Positions 35,650-45,020 are shown, counted from the first letter of the stretch. The stretch is 64,000 nt of DNA from an uncultured Collinsella sp. (GCA_949285915.1 CASDZW010000009.1:1-64000), one strand, 5' to 3'. Notes: generated from the sequence alone by a model not told the origin. Made by a program: numbers and translations.

Positions 35650-35776
35650 GCGCCGCGCGCGTTCGATGGGTTCGGGTGACGATATGTTCCGAACCTGGTC
35701 AGGTCCGGGAGGAAGCAGCCATAAGGAGCCTCTGCCGGGCACCCGTTCCCATCGAGTGCACGTGGCGCATTTTTTG
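35650..35776 (+). ncRNA. ffs: 4.5S / small SRP RNA
   Basis: The conserved apical loop and asymmetric loop of SRP RNA domain IV are present: GGTCAGGTCC then GGAGGAAGCAGCC. The flanks pair as CGATGGG/CCCATCG and GGGTG/CACCC into the long hairpin of the small bacterial form. The T-rich end (GCATTTTTTG) is the terminator. Exact ends are estimated. The RNA works with Ffh in co-translational membrane targeting. Confidence 0.93.
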
Positions 35777-35869
35777 TAACCAGAGGAGCTGCGTTGGTGG
35801 TCCCTGTGTCCGCGGTCGCCAACGATGCCGCTATACTGGACGTATGTACGCCGATTCCAAGGAGGAACC

Positions 35870-36343
35870 ATGTCCGAGAACGCAGAGAAGACGCCGCTTG
35901 TAGGCATCATCATGGGGTCCAAGTCCGACCTTCCCGTCATGGAGGGCTGCACCGCCGAGCTCGAGGCCCTCGGCGTGCCCTACGAGCTCGTGATTGCGAG
36001 CGCTCACCGCACGCCCGACAAGGTGCACGAGTGGGCCGCCACCGCCGCCGATCGTGGCATCAAGGTCATTGTCGCTGCCGCCGGCAAGGCAGCGCACCTG
36101 GGCGGCGTCGTTGCTGCCTTCACGCCGCTGCCGGTCATTGGCGTGCCCATGAAGACGAGCGACCTCGGCGGTCTGGACTCGCTGCTCTCTATGGTTCAGA
36201 TGCCTTCCGGCGTGCCGGTTGCGTGTGTGGCCATCAACGGCGCTAAGAACGCTGCCATCTACGCCACGCAGATCCTCGGCGCCACCATGCCGGAGTATCG
36301 CGCTACGGTCGAGAAGCTCAAGGCCGAGATGGCCGAGGCGTAA
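35870..36343 (+). CDS. purE: N5-CAIR mutase
   Basis: 157 residues, class I PurE. It converts N5-CAIR to CAIR in purine synthesis. Signature segments [22 protein letters not shown]-x-A-A-H-L-G-G-V and the following P-V-I-G-V-P are all there. AAGGAGG precedes the ATG and a TATACT -10-like hexamer lies at 35832. No purK is visible nearby. Confidence 0.96.
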   Translation: MSENAEKTPLVGIIMGSKSDLPVMEGCTAELEALGVPYELVIASAHRTPDKVHEWAATAADRGIKVIVAAAGKAAHLGGVVAAFTPLPVIGVPMKTSDLGGLDSLLSMVQMPSGVPVACVAINGAKNAAIYATQILGATMPEYRATVEKLKAEMAEA

Positions 36344-36387
36344 AGAGAGCGCCTAACGCAGAGGTTTAGCGGCCGAAAGGTAGCGTA

Positions 36388-37527
36388 ATGGCTGACTATC
36401 AGGGGAAACGCTTCAAGAAGACGCAGTCGGACAGCAACGCCCGCCCGGCCGCTGCACGCGGCGCTCATGCGCGCGGTGCAAACGAGGGCCGCGTCGCGAG
36501 TGCTACGTCCGGCGAACGCGCTGCGGGAACCACGCCCGGTGCACATGCCGCGCGCGCCACAGGCGCTACGCGTGGCGCGCATAGTGCCCCTGCGGCCGGT
36601 GCTCGTCGCACCACCACGGGCGGCACGAGGTTCCGCACCGCTTCAAGCGGCGCCCCCGCAGGCGTTGTCCCGCCCCGTTCTGCCGCCTCGACCTCTGCGA
36701 GCGGGACACGCTATCGCCAAGCTGCCCCCGCGCCTGCCAAGCAGCGTCCCGCGCGCCGCAAGAGCATCGTCCCCAAGCTCCTCATCGCCCTCGGCGTTAT
36801 CTTGCTCTTGGTGGCGGGCTTTATCTTTGTGCGCTCGCTTTTGGGCTACCGCCAGGCGGAGGAGACCTACGGCAGTTTGGCCGAGTACGCGCCCGTCGAC
36901 GACTCGTCGAGTTCTGGCCTCCCGGTGGTCGATTTTGATGCGCTTGCCGAGATCAACCCCGATATCGTGGCGTGGATTTACGTTCCCAACACCAACATCA
37001 ACTATCCCGTGGTCCAGGGCGACGACAACAGCGAGTACCTGTACCGCCTGTTCGACGGGACGTCCAACAGCTCGGGAAGCATCTTCCTCGACGCGGACGC
37101 CACCGCGCCGGGTATCGTCGACGAACAGACGCCAGTGTATGGCCACCACATGAACAACCGCAGTATGTTCTACGAGATCGACGACACGGTCGACCAGACG
37201 GCGTTCGACAAGATTGAGGCGGTCTACTACATCACGCGCGACGCGACGTACCGCTGCACGCCGCTCATGACCTGCGTTATTGACGAGACCTTTGTCGACG
37301 CGCGCCAAGCAAACTTCTCCGACACGCACTCGCTTGCCGATTACCTGCGCGAGATGCGCGCCGACATGCGTGCCGAGGCAGATGATGCCGAGGAGCGCAT
37401 CGCTACGGTTGACCAGGTGCTCACGCTCATCACCTGCTCGGGCGAGCTGCCCGGAGCCGACCGAACGGTCATGGTTCTTTCGGTCGACGAACAGGTGCCG
37501 AGTTTGGCGGTTGCCTCCCAGGGGTAA
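36388..37527 (+). CDS. class B sortase
   Basis: 379 residues. A long, disordered Ala/Arg/Thr/Gly-rich cytoplasmic N-terminus (~125) is followed by one membrane helix (about 132-152) and the sortase barrel. Catalytic residues are H253/H254 (Y-G-H-H-M-N-N), C350 in T-L-I-T-C and the Arg in A-D-R-T-V-M. Y-P-V-V-Q-G-D-D-N-S and S-G-S-I-F-L-D are SrtB-like. Sortases anchor or cross-link surface proteins to the wall or to pilin. No LPXTG or NPQTN substrate is encoded nearby. The very long N-terminal tail is unusual. Confidence 0.92.
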   Translation: MADYQGKRFKKTQSDSNARPAAARGAHARGANEGRVASATSGERAAGTTPGAHAARATGATRGAHSAPAAGARRTTTGGTRFRTASSGAPAGVVPPRSAASTSASGTRYRQAAPAPAKQRPARRKSIVPKLLIALGVILLLVAGFIFVRSLLGYRQAEETYGSLAEYAPVDDSSSSGLPVVDFDALAEINPDIVAWIYVPNTNINYPVVQGDDNSEYLYRLFDGTSNSSGSIFLDADATAPGIVDEQTPVYGHHMNNRSMFYEIDDTVDQTAFDKIEAVYYITRDATYRCTPLMTCVIDETFVDARQANFSDTHSLADYLREMRADMRAEADDAEERIATVDQVLTLITCSGELPGADRTVMVLSVDEQVPSLAVASQG

Positions 37528-37578
37528 AACGCAGGGCACATGCCGGCGCCCGCGCGCCCAATCAGATAGGAGACACAC

Positions 37579-37986
37579 ATGGCACGTCCCGTTCCCTCGA
37601 TGGACGCATGGCTCGCCGAGGCCAAAGCAGATGCATCCGCCGCGCAATGCGGCATGTACCTTGTGCACAACGGCGTGGTGCGCGAGACGCCCAAGGCCGA
37701 GGCACGCGGTATCGCCACCGATGGCGTGCAGCCCGGCGACAAGGTCGGCGGCCTCTATTTTGGCTATGACCAGGCAAAGGTCGACGCGACCATCGCCCGC
37801 ACCCGTGAGCTGCCGGGCATCTTTTACGTGCGCGTTTGGCTCAACGAGGGCGAGCTCTCCGTGGGTGACGACATCATGTACGTCCTTGTGGGCGGCGACA
37901 TCCGCCCACGCGTGATCGACGCCCTCCAGTCCCTTGTCGCAACGCTCAAAAACGAGTGCGTGACCGAGGTCGAGCATCCCGCGTAA
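37579..37986 (+). CDS. MoaE-like molybdopterin synthase subunit
   Basis: 135 residues. It matches the anaerobe-type MoaE form in which the centre reads G-M-Y-L-V-H-N-G-V-V-R, then a Y-D-x-x-K-V segment, P-G-I-x-x-V-R-V, and V-G-D-D-I-M-Y-V-L-V-G-G-D-I-R. Molybdopterin synthase inserts the dithiolene sulfurs of the Mo/W cofactor that the AOR-family enzyme at 8373 needs. No MoaD or other cofactor genes are adjacent, so the role is assigned by family only. Confidence 0.75.
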   Translation: MARPVPSMDAWLAEAKADASAAQCGMYLVHNGVVRETPKAEARGIATDGVQPGDKVGGLYFGYDQAKVDATIARTRELPGIFYVRVWLNEGELSVGDDIMYVLVGGDIRPRVIDALQSLVATLKNECVTEVEHPA

Positions 37987-38017
37987 ACGCTCCGGCCCCA
38001 CATCACGCTGTCCCACC

Positions 38018-38036
38018 TTTTGTGTCGACACGAAAA
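38018..38036. promoter_or_regulatory. near-perfect palindrome upstream of purF
   Basis: TTTTGTGTCGACACGAAAA is symmetric around TCGA with only one mismatched pair per side. It lies about 90 bp before purF and just before a CCGCCCG/CGGGCGG hairpin (38041-38074) and a CATAAT -10-like sequence. It may be a regulator site. Confidence 0.5.
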
Positions 38037-38123
38037 ATATCCCGCCCGCGCTCACCGCATGAGGGCTCGGGCGGCATAATAGTTCGGTATTTTTTTGACG
38101 CGTATGTGTTGCGAGGTAGCGCT

Positions 38124-39752
38124 ATGGCAACAAGACCGCTGGCAGACGACGCGCTGCACGAGGAGTGCGGCGTATTTGGCGTGTGGGCGCCGGGGCGCGA
38201 TGTGGCGCGCCTCACCTATTTTGGCCTGATGTCACTGCAGCATCGCGGGCAGGAGTCGGCGGGCATCGCGGTTGGCGACGGCGGCACCGTTATGGTTCGC
38301 AAGGAACTCGGCCTTGTAAGCCAGGTCTTTACCGACGCCGACTTGGCGGCACTCCCCGGTCAGCTCGCTATTGGACACGTGCGCTACGGCACGGCGGGCG
38401 CCAAGAGCTGGGAGGCCGCGCAGCCGCACCTCTCGACCATCAACGATGTCATCATCGCACTCGCGCACAACGGTACCCTCGTCAATACCGACGAGCTGCG
38501 TCGCCAGCTTATCGACCTGGGTGCCCGCTTCCTCTCCAATTCCGATTCCGAGGTCGCGGCCAAGCTCATCGGTTACTTCACGCAAAAGACGCGCCATCTG
38601 CGCGAGGGCATCCGTAAGACCATGGAGCTCGTGCGCGGCGGATACGCCATGGCGCTCATCAACGAGCAGGCACTCTACGCCTTCCGCGATCCGTACGGTA
38701 TCAGGCCGCTTGTGCTCGGCAAACTGCCGGCAACGGGTGAGTCGCCCCGCGCGGCTGCCGATGTTGCGCCCACCGCGCCGACAACATCGGACGCTGCCAT
38801 CGCGCAGGCCGAGGGCTGGGTCGTGGCGAGCGAGACCTGTGCGCTCGACATCGTGGGTGCCACGTACGTGCGCGATATCCGCCCCGGCGAGATTCTGCGC
38901 ATCTCTGCCGAGGGGCTCGTCTCCGAGCAGGGCGTGGCGCCCGCGCCGGAGAGCGCCGAGTGCATCTTCGAGCAGGTGTACTTCGCACGCCCCGATTCAA
39001 TCATGGCCGGCAAGTCGGTCTACGCTTGCCGCTACGACATGGGTCGCCGCTTGGCACAAGAGTCGCCGGTTGAGGCGGACATGGTCATCGGCGTGCCGGA
39101 TTCTGGCCTGCCCCCGGCGGAGGGCTTTGCGCATGAGAGCGGCATCCCCTTTGGCGAAGGCCTCATCAAAAACCGCTACGTCGCCCGTACGTTCATCCAA
39201 CCCACGCAGGAGCTCCGCGCTATGGGCGTGCGCATGAAGCTGAACCCTTTGCGCGACAACATCGCCGGCAAGCGCCTCGTGGTGATTGATGACTCCATCG
39301 TGCGCGGCACCACCATGATGCAGCTCGTGCGGATGCTACGTCAGGCGGGCGCGGCCGAGGTCCATGTGCGCATCAATTCGCCCGAGGTCGTGTGGCCGTG
39401 CTTCTACGGCATCGATACCGACGTGCAGGCGCAGCTCATCTCTGCCAACAAGACGGTGGACGAGATTCGTGCCTTCATCGGTGCCGATTCGCTCGCGTTT
39501 CTCTCGGTCGAAGGGCTGCTCGCGTGCATGCCCGCTATTGGCGAGGAGCTGCCCGGCGGGACTTCGCGCGGCTACTGCACGGCGTGCTTTACGGGCGTCT
39601 ACCCGGTTGCCGTGCCCGAGAGCTTTGGGCGCGACAAGTTCATGCCCGGCTACGACCCCTTTAACATGACCGAGCCGGTACGTCTTCCGCGCGACGTGGT
39701 GGTTGCCAAAGATCGCGACCACAGCTGGGAGGCGGCCCACGGCGAGGCGTAA
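38124..39752 (+). CDS. purF: amidophosphoribosyltransferase
   Basis: 542 residues. PurF makes phosphoribosylamine from PRPP and glutamine, the committed step of purine synthesis. An 14-residue leader precedes the N-terminal nucleophile C15 (H-E-E-C-G-V-F-G), exposed after processing. The PRPP loop V-V-I-D-D-S-I-V-R-G-T-T is intact, and the late paired cysteines (GYCTACF) plus C-A-L-D-I fit the Fe-S-containing Bacillus-type enzyme. An insertion of ~30 Ala/Thr/Pro-rich residues (around 205-235) is unusual. It is followed by purM and purN on the same strand. ATG 38124 has GAGGTAG upstream. Confidence 0.96.
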   Translation: MATRPLADDALHEECGVFGVWAPGRDVARLTYFGLMSLQHRGQESAGIAVGDGGTVMVRKELGLVSQVFTDADLAALPGQLAIGHVRYGTAGAKSWEAAQPHLSTINDVIIALAHNGTLVNTDELRRQLIDLGARFLSNSDSEVAAKLIGYFTQKTRHLREGIRKTMELVRGGYAMALINEQALYAFRDPYGIRPLVLGKLPATGESPRAAADVAPTAPTTSDAAIAQAEGWVVASETCALDIVGATYVRDIRPGEILRISAEGLVSEQGVAPAPESAECIFEQVYFARPDSIMAGKSVYACRYDMGRRLAQESPVEADMVIGVPDSGLPPAEGFAHESGIPFGEGLIKNRYVARTFIQPTQELRAMGVRMKLNPLRDNIAGKRLVVIDDSIVRGTTMMQLVRMLRQAGAAEVHVRINSPEVVWPCFYGIDTDVQAQLISANKTVDEIRAFIGADSLAFLSVEGLLACMPAIGEELPGGTSRGYCTACFTGVYPVAVPESFGRDKFMPGYDPFNMTEPVRLPRDVVVAKDRDHSWEAAHGEA

Positions 39753-39852
39753 AGCCGGCCTCAATTACCGAAGAAGGCTCCATCCGCACGGTAGCTGCCA
39801 GCGCCATCCTGATATGATGGTGTTCTACGTGACCCGTGCGGAAAGGATCCCC

Positions 39853-40968
39853 ATGAGCGAAACTCTCAAGCACGTTACCTACGAAGACGCCGGCGTCGAT
39901 ACCGCTGAGGGCGGTCGCGCCGTCGATGCGATCAAGCAGATGGTCGCCTCCACCAATCGCCCCGAGGTTATCGGTGGTATCGGTGGCTTTGGCGGTCTCT
40001 TCTCGGCCGCTGCGCTAAAGGACATGGAGGACCCCATCCTCATCAGCGGTACGGACGGCGTGGGCACCAAGCTCGTGCTGGCGCAGCTGCTCGACCGCCA
40101 CGAGACGGTGGGCCAGGACCTCGTCGCCATGTGCGTGAACGACATCCTCGCGTCGGGCGCAGAGCCGCTCTTCTTCCTCGACTACATCGCCATCGGTCAT
40201 ATTGAGGCCGAGCACATGGCCAAGATTGTGCGCGGCGTGGCAGACGGCTGCAAGCTCGCGGGCGCAGCCCTGGTGGGCGGCGAGATGGCCGAGCATCCCG
40301 GCGTCATGCGCGCCGACGATTACGACCTCGCCGGCTTCACGGTGGGCGTGGTCGATCGCCCCAAGATGCTCGACCCCGCAAACGTTCGCCCCGGCGACGT
40401 CATCTTGGGCCTTTCTTCCACCGGTATCCACTCCAACGGCTACTCGCTCGTGCGCAAGGTCATTGGTGTCGACGGGCTCATCCCGGGCACGCCCGAGGCC
40501 GAGGCCAAGCGCGCTGAGCTCGAGCAGCCCCTCGAGGAGCTCGGCGGCAAGAGCCTGGCTGACGCCCTCTTGGCGCCCACGCGCATCTATGTGAAGCCCG
40601 TGCTCGAGGTGCTCGACCGCGTGCCGGCCGGTACGGTTCACGCCATTGCCCACATCACCGGCGGCGGTATTACCGAGAATCTCAACCGCGCGCTCGCCGC
40701 GGACGTGGACGCCGTGGTCGACCGCGCGGCGGACGGCACCTTTACCTGGGACATGCCGCCTGTTATCTCCTACATCGCCCGCGAGGCAGGGCTTACGCCT
40801 AACGAGGCCTGCAAGACCTTCAACATGGGCGTGGGCCTCATGCTCATCTGCGCACCCGAGGACGAGGCCGCACTCACCGAGGCCCTTGAGGCCGCGGGCG
40901 AGCGCCCGTTCCGCGTGGGCACCTGCGTCCCCGGTTCCGGCCAGGTGGTGTACGCCGATGAGCGCTAA
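39853..40968 (+). CDS. purM: AIR synthetase
   Basis: 371 residues. PurM closes FGAM to AIR with ATP. It has Y-E-D-A-G-V-D, I-G-G-F-G-G-L-F, G-T-D-G-V-G-T-K, the C-V-N-D-I region and H-I-T-G-G-G-I-T-E-N. ATG 39853 follows GAAAGGA. It overlaps purN by 11 bp, so the two are coupled, and it lies 100 bp after purF. Confidence 0.97.
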   Translation: MSETLKHVTYEDAGVDTAEGGRAVDAIKQMVASTNRPEVIGGIGGFGGLFSAAALKDMEDPILISGTDGVGTKLVLAQLLDRHETVGQDLVAMCVNDILASGAEPLFFLDYIAIGHIEAEHMAKIVRGVADGCKLAGAALVGGEMAEHPGVMRADDYDLAGFTVGVVDRPKMLDPANVRPGDVILGLSSTGIHSNGYSLVRKVIGVDGLIPGTPEAEAKRAELEQPLEELGGKSLADALLAPTRIYVKPVLEVLDRVPAGTVHAIAHITGGGITENLNRALAADVDAVVDRAADGTFTWDMPPVISYIAREAGLTPNEACKTFNMGVGLMLICAPEDEAALTEALEAAGERPFRVGTCVPGSGQVVYADER

Positions 40969-41674
40969 CGAGGTTTCCGCTGAGGTTGTCTCGTATCTCG
41001 AGATTCCCGATAACAACGCCATCCAAGCGGCACGTGCCGCCGCACGCGAGGCGGGCGAGGAGCTCGCGCCGCTCAAGATTGGCGTGCTCGTCTCTGGCTC
41101 TGGCACCAATTTACAGGCACTTATCGACCGCATCGCCGACGGCAGCCTTGCCGCGCAGATCGTGCTTGTTGTTGCGAGCCGCCCCTCTGCCTATGGTCTT
41201 AAGCGCGCCGAGGCAGCGGGCATCCAGACGCTCTCCCTCTCTAAAGAGGTGTACGCCGATCCAATCGCTGCGGACGAGGTCATCGCCCACGAGCTCATTG
41301 CCGCGGGTGCGGAGTACGTGGTCATGGCGGGCTACATGCGCAAGGTCCACGCGCCGCTTCTGGCGACCTTCCCCAACCGCGTTGTCAACCTGCACCCGGC
41401 GCTTCTGCCCAGCTTCCAGGGTGCGCATGGCATCCAGGACGCCTACGACCGCGGCGTGAAGGTCACGGGCGTGACGGTGCACTTTGCCAACGCGGCGTAC
41501 GACCAGGGGCCCATTATTGCCCAGGAGCCCGTGCGCGTTGAGGAAGGCTGGAGCGTAGACGAGCTCGAGGAGGCGATTCACGCGGTCGAGCACGTGCTCT
41601 ACCCGCAGGTGATTGGCCTTCTTGCCGAGGGTCGCGTGCAGGTGCGCGACGACCTCACGGTCGCGGTGGGCTAG
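40958..41674 (+). CDS. purN: GAR transformylase
   Basis: 238 residues, with an extra ~40-residue helix-rich N-terminus before the usual start I-G-V-L-V-S-G-S-G-T-N-L-Q. PurN adds formyl to GAR from 10-formyl-THF. Catalytic region H-P-A-L-L-P-S-F-Q-G-x-H-G and the Asp in the later Y-D-Q-G-P-I-I-A-Q are conserved, as is N-L-H in V-V-N-L-H-P. The ATG at 40958 lies inside purM's last codons. Confidence 0.95.
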   Translation: MSANEVSAEVVSYLEIPDNNAIQAARAAAREAGEELAPLKIGVLVSGSGTNLQALIDRIADGSLAAQIVLVVASRPSAYGLKRAEAAGIQTLSLSKEVYADPIAADEVIAHELIAAGAEYVVMAGYMRKVHAPLLATFPNRVVNLHPALLPSFQGAHGIQDAYDRGVKVTGVTVHFANAAYDQGPIIAQEPVRVEEGWSVDELEEAIHAVEHVLYPQVIGLLAEGRVQVRDDLTVAVG

Positions 41675-41755
41675 CCGCCGCAAAGCGTTTTCATGCCGGG
41701 GCGCCCGTCCCGCTGCGGGGCGCGGGCGCTCCTCGGGGGAGTGAACGGAGGGGCC

Positions 41756-43444
41756 ATGGCTTCTGCAGACCAAGGCGGTTCTTGGACGGGCGGCAATGCG
41801 TCGCGCCCGACTCATCGCCCGTTGCAGCTGGCGGGTCGCTCGTCGGCGTCGTCTGGCGGAGCGCGGCAGGCGCCCTCGCCCCGCCGTAGCGGATCCTCTT
41901 CCCGCATGGGTGCCGAGCGTTCTGGTCGCGGTCCGTCTTCGCGCCGTCAATCGGGAACGCATGTCAGGCGGACACGCTACGGTTACCCCACTGTAAGCGA
42001 GCGTCTCGCCAAGGGAGCGCCGCGCGGCGCCGGCCGCAGTGGCGTCATTGGTTCGACTGTTCAGCACAACGGCTCGCTCGGCTATATCCGTAAAGGTCCG
42101 TTTGGCGGCAGCGCACGCCAGCGGGCAGCGCGCTCCCACATCCTTCATGTGCTTCCCTACGCGCTCGGTATCATCGCCGCGGTCCTGTTGGTTTGGGGTG
42201 TGGGCACTGCCGTGCAGACCGGCTGGGGTCCCTTTGGCAAAGGTAGTGCCGAGGAGCCCGAGCCTGCGGCTTCGGTGCAGGCTCTGGCGAGCGTCCTGTC
42301 CGCTAGCCCCTCCGTTGCGGCAATCGAGGCCGAGGTGCCCTCCTCGCGGGTGATTGCTCCTGCCGCGGCTACGGCAGAGGTCGGCCGCGTGTCGTTTTCC
42401 GCCGTCGGCGACAACTTTGTGAACGATGCCCAACTCGCCCAGGCAGACGCCGCTTCTGGCGAGTCGGGTGACGGTGCCTACGATTTCAGCGGGCTCTACG
42501 GCGGTCTTCGTGATGTGCTCGCCGCGAGCGACGTCGCCTTTATAAGCCAGGCCACCCCGCTTGCCGGTGCGGACCAGAATTCCGCCAGCGGCGTCGCCCC
42601 CTTTGCCACGCCCGATTCGCTGGCAGATGCAATTGTCGACGCCGGGTGGGATGTGGTCGCGCTCAGCAGTGCCAACGCCTTTGACGCGGGGGACGAAGGC
42701 ATCACCCACGCCCTGAGCGTCTGGAACGGCAAGGGGGCGGGCGTCCTCACAACAGGAAGTTTCTCGAGCGCCGCCGACCGCAACGCCGTGCGCGCCGCAA
42801 CGTGCAACGGCGTCGACATCGCCTTCCTCTCGTATTGGTGCCCAGATGAAGGGGCGACCTACGACACGCCCTCCGAGGACTTCTACCTTGCTCGCTACGA
42901 CGCAGAGACCATGCGCGCAGACGTTGCGCGCGCACGCGAGGTCGCCGATGTGGTGGTGGTCTCGCTCTGGGGCGGTGCGGCGTACGCGCACGATCCAAGC
43001 GACGCACAGCGCACGCGTGCGCAGGAGCTCGCCGACGCGGGCGTCGACGTGGTGTTGGGCTGCGGAACCCGCGTGATCCAGCCGGTGGAATGGGTCGAGG
43101 GTGCCGGCGGTCGCACGCTTGTGGCCTTTGGCCTGGGAGACCTCGTAAGCGCCGATGCCGATAACGTCGACGCTGCGGTCTCGCTGATGCTCACCTGTGA
43201 CTTTACCAAGCTCGATGCCGAGGAGGCCTCTACTGCGGGCCGGTCGGTTGCCATCGAGAACATCGTGCTGCGCCCGCTGGTGGACCACCGCGAGGCGGGG
43301 TCCGAGACCATCTATCCGCTCGCCGCCTACACCGACGATCAAGCGCGCTCAAATGAGCTGCTCGCAGGCATCAGCGATCCCCGCCTGTGGGTCAGCGAGC
43401 TCTCGCGTCGCGTCTTGGGCACAAGCTTCGATATTGCGCTCTGA
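41756..43444 (+). CDS. CapA/PgsA-like membrane-anchored metallophosphatase-fold protein
   Basis: 562 residues. A disordered, basic N-terminus of ~145 residues leads to one membrane helix (about 148-168) and then an extracellular domain of the CapA (poly-gamma-glutamate synthesis) type: S-A-V-G-D-N-F-V, the D-V-A-F-I-S-Q-A-T-P-L-A segment, D-V-V-A-L-S-S-A-N-A-F-D-A-G and late V-D-V-V-L-G-C-G-T-R-V-I-Q-P-V-E. Many metal-binding residues of the classical family (N-x-E, N-H, G-H) are replaced (S-Q-A, S-A-N-A, C-G-T), so it may be a non-catalytic member. GGAGGGG precedes ATG 41756. Confidence 0.8.
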   Translation: MASADQGGSWTGGNASRPTHRPLQLAGRSSASSGGARQAPSPRRSGSSSRMGAERSGRGPSSRRQSGTHVRRTRYGYPTVSERLAKGAPRGAGRSGVIGSTVQHNGSLGYIRKGPFGGSARQRAARSHILHVLPYALGIIAAVLLVWGVGTAVQTGWGPFGKGSAEEPEPAASVQALASVLSASPSVAAIEAEVPSSRVIAPAAATAEVGRVSFSAVGDNFVNDAQLAQADAASGESGDGAYDFSGLYGGLRDVLAASDVAFISQATPLAGADQNSASGVAPFATPDSLADAIVDAGWDVVALSSANAFDAGDEGITHALSVWNGKGAGVLTTGSFSSAADRNAVRAATCNGVDIAFLSYWCPDEGATYDTPSEDFYLARYDAETMRADVARAREVADVVVVSLWGGAAYAHDPSDAQRTRAQELADAGVDVVLGCGTRVIQPVEWVEGAGGRTLVAFGLGDLVSADADNVDAAVSLMLTCDFTKLDAEEASTAGRSVAIENIVLRPLVDHREAGSETIYPLAAYTDDQARSNELLAGISDPRLWVSELSRRVLGTSFDIAL

Positions 43445-43573
43445 TTCCGCCCACCCTGCGAGCGCAACCGCTCACCAGATTGTGTGTATGGATATCGGAC
43501 GAGACGGGCTTACTAGATGTATCGGGTACTATCCGCCGGCGCCCCCGGGCGCCCGTCTTCAAGGAGGATCATT

Positions 43574-43879
43574 ATGGGTCGCAAAGCCGAGGAGCCGCTC
43601 GAGATCGATTTCGAAGGGTTCCAGACCTACCTGCGCTCCAAGACGCGCGTGTTCATGGATGTCGACGGTGACGAGTACTACATCACGCACACCGACGGGT
43701 ACTGGCGCGTTCAGGACTGCTCCAAGCTGAACGACAAGGGTCGCTTCACCGATTGCTCCGAGCTTGTTGCTACCATGCCCGAGGTAATCGAGCTGCCGTT
43801 CCGCGATGGCAAGAGCGTTCACGACCTGTTTGATCAGGCAACGTTCTATGAGTCCGACCAGGAGGGCTGGGATCAGTAA
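43574..43879 (+). CDS. small conserved acidic protein, unknown function
   Basis: 101 residues, cytoplasmic, with no signal. It has I-D-F-E-G-F-Q-T-Y-L-R-S-K-T, a D-G-D-E-Y-Y-I-T-H-T-D-G-Y-W-R-V-Q-D-C centre and an acidic C-terminus. A strong AAGGAGG lies 7 nt before ATG 43574, and a good terminator follows, so it is very likely a real monocistronic gene. I do not recognise a family. Confidence 0.8.
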   Translation: MGRKAEEPLEIDFEGFQTYLRSKTRVFMDVDGDEYYITHTDGYWRVQDCSKLNDKGRFTDCSELVATMPEVIELPFRDGKSVHDLFDQATFYESDQEGWDQ

Positions 43880-43906
43880 CGTCGGTCTCACAACAGATGA
43901 GCCCCT

Positions 43907-43939
43907 GCCGCCGGCGCGTTCGCGCGTCGGCGGCTTTTT
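43907..43939 (+). terminator. terminator after the small acidic protein gene
   Basis: GCCGCCGGCGCG pairs with CGCGTCGGCGGC around a TTCG tetraloop and is followed by five T. Confidence 0.92.
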
Positions 43940-44092
43940 GCGTGCCGGGGTGCTTGATGATTATGCTGCGCATGGGTGCCCGCAACGTTTGGCGGTGGCA
44001 TCATCACCGCCTCTTCAACCAACTTCCGCTGGTGTCGATCTGAGCCAGCGCGCTTGGGATGCCGTGCGTGGTCGACGTGGCTCTTGGCGCAA

Positions 44093-44232
44093 GGAATTTC
44101 AAGTATTCAACAATCTATATGCGTGCCCTGTAGTAGACGATCATATTTGCCGCTCGAATCGAGGGAAAACAGGCAGTTCTCGAGCGCTCTATCCTCTGGC
44201 TATGGATAAGAATGTTGAATAGTAGAAATTCC
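44093..44232. repeat. 140-bp inverted-terminal element, copy B
   Basis: The termini GGAATTTC-N4-TATTCAACAATCT and its inverted near-copy (core TATTCAACATTCT) flank a 92-nt interior (44117-44208). The interior holds GTAGA at offset 17 from the left core and a CGCTCGA/TCGAGCG stem (44151-44186). It lies in the 547-bp gap between the small acidic gene and marR; the rest of that gap shows only the terminator above. Confidence 0.85.
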
Positions 44233-44426
44233 ATAGCGCGGCACTGTGCGCGACCTCCTAAGGGTCGCTTCAGCAGAGCAGCGGCTCGTCAATGTGGGCA
44301 TCTTGCCGGCGGTGAGAATGCCGCCTCATGCACGTTCCCGATTCATGATGAGAGAAAGAAGCTTCAACGTTGACGGTCATCCGAAATCGGACTAAACTCT
44401 GGCTTGTGTGACGATAGGGGGAAGCT

Positions 44427-44945
44427 ATGCCAAGTGAGGAGATGCGATCGGTCGAGCGCTCGACCCGCGTGCCCTGCGCAAGCCCAGGCGGTGCCGCTTC
44501 TGCGCGCGAACTCGACTACCTCTATAACGAGATCGACAAGCTCTATCACGCCTATGCCCACGGCTGCGGCGTGTCAGACTGCGCCTACTGGATGCTCTAC
44601 GACCTCGAGGTGGCGGGCGGGACGTTGCCGCTCGCGCAGCTTACGACATCGTGGTCCTACAGCAAGCAGACCATCAACTCCGCGCTCAAGGTGCTGGGCG
44701 AGCGTGGCCTCGTCGAGCTTTCCTACGTGGAGGGTAGCCGCAAGAGCAAGCAGGCAACGCTCACCGAGGACGGGCGGACGTTCTCACGCCGGCACATCCT
44801 GCCCGCAATCCGCGCCGAGGAGCGGGCGTTCTCCTATTTGAGCGTCGACGAGCAGCGAGACCTTATCCGCCTGGTCCGCCGCTACACAGATGCGCTCGAT
44901 GCTCAGCTCGCCGCTGTCGATACGGCAGAGGGGGAGCCTCGGTAG
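44427..44945 (+). CDS. MarR-family repressor
   Basis: 172 residues. The winged-helix pattern is clear: L-P-L-A-Q-L-T-T-S-W-S-Y-S-K-Q-T-I-N-S-A-L-K-V-L-G-E-R-G-L-V-E, then a charged wing (E-G-S-R-K-S-K-Q-A-T-L-T-E-D-G). Helices before and after supply the dimer interface. It starts an operon with the ABC exporter pair and probably represses it; the ligand is unknown. The first ~30 residues are an atypical Ser/Pro-rich tail. Confidence 0.9.
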   Translation: MPSEEMRSVERSTRVPCASPGGAASARELDYLYNEIDKLYHAYAHGCGVSDCAYWMLYDLEVAGGTLPLAQLTTSWSYSKQTINSALKVLGERGLVELSYVEGSRKSKQATLTEDGRTFSRRHILPAIRAEERAFSYLSVDEQRDLIRLVRRYTDALDAQLAAVDTAEGEPR

Positions 44946-45020
44946 CGCCTCGCCCGTGCTGCGTACCCGCGCTCCGCGCCCTTGTCCAGAAACCTGCGTT
45001 CACGAAAGGATCGCCGCTTC

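Noticed and set aside
35584-35952. A minus-strand frame over the SRP RNA
   Set aside because: The conserved SRP RNA core on the plus strand explains the sequence; the frame has no protein motif.
41700-41729. GC-rich hairpin between purN and the CapA-like gene
   Set aside because: Pairing is only approximate in a very GC-rich stretch and there is no T-run.
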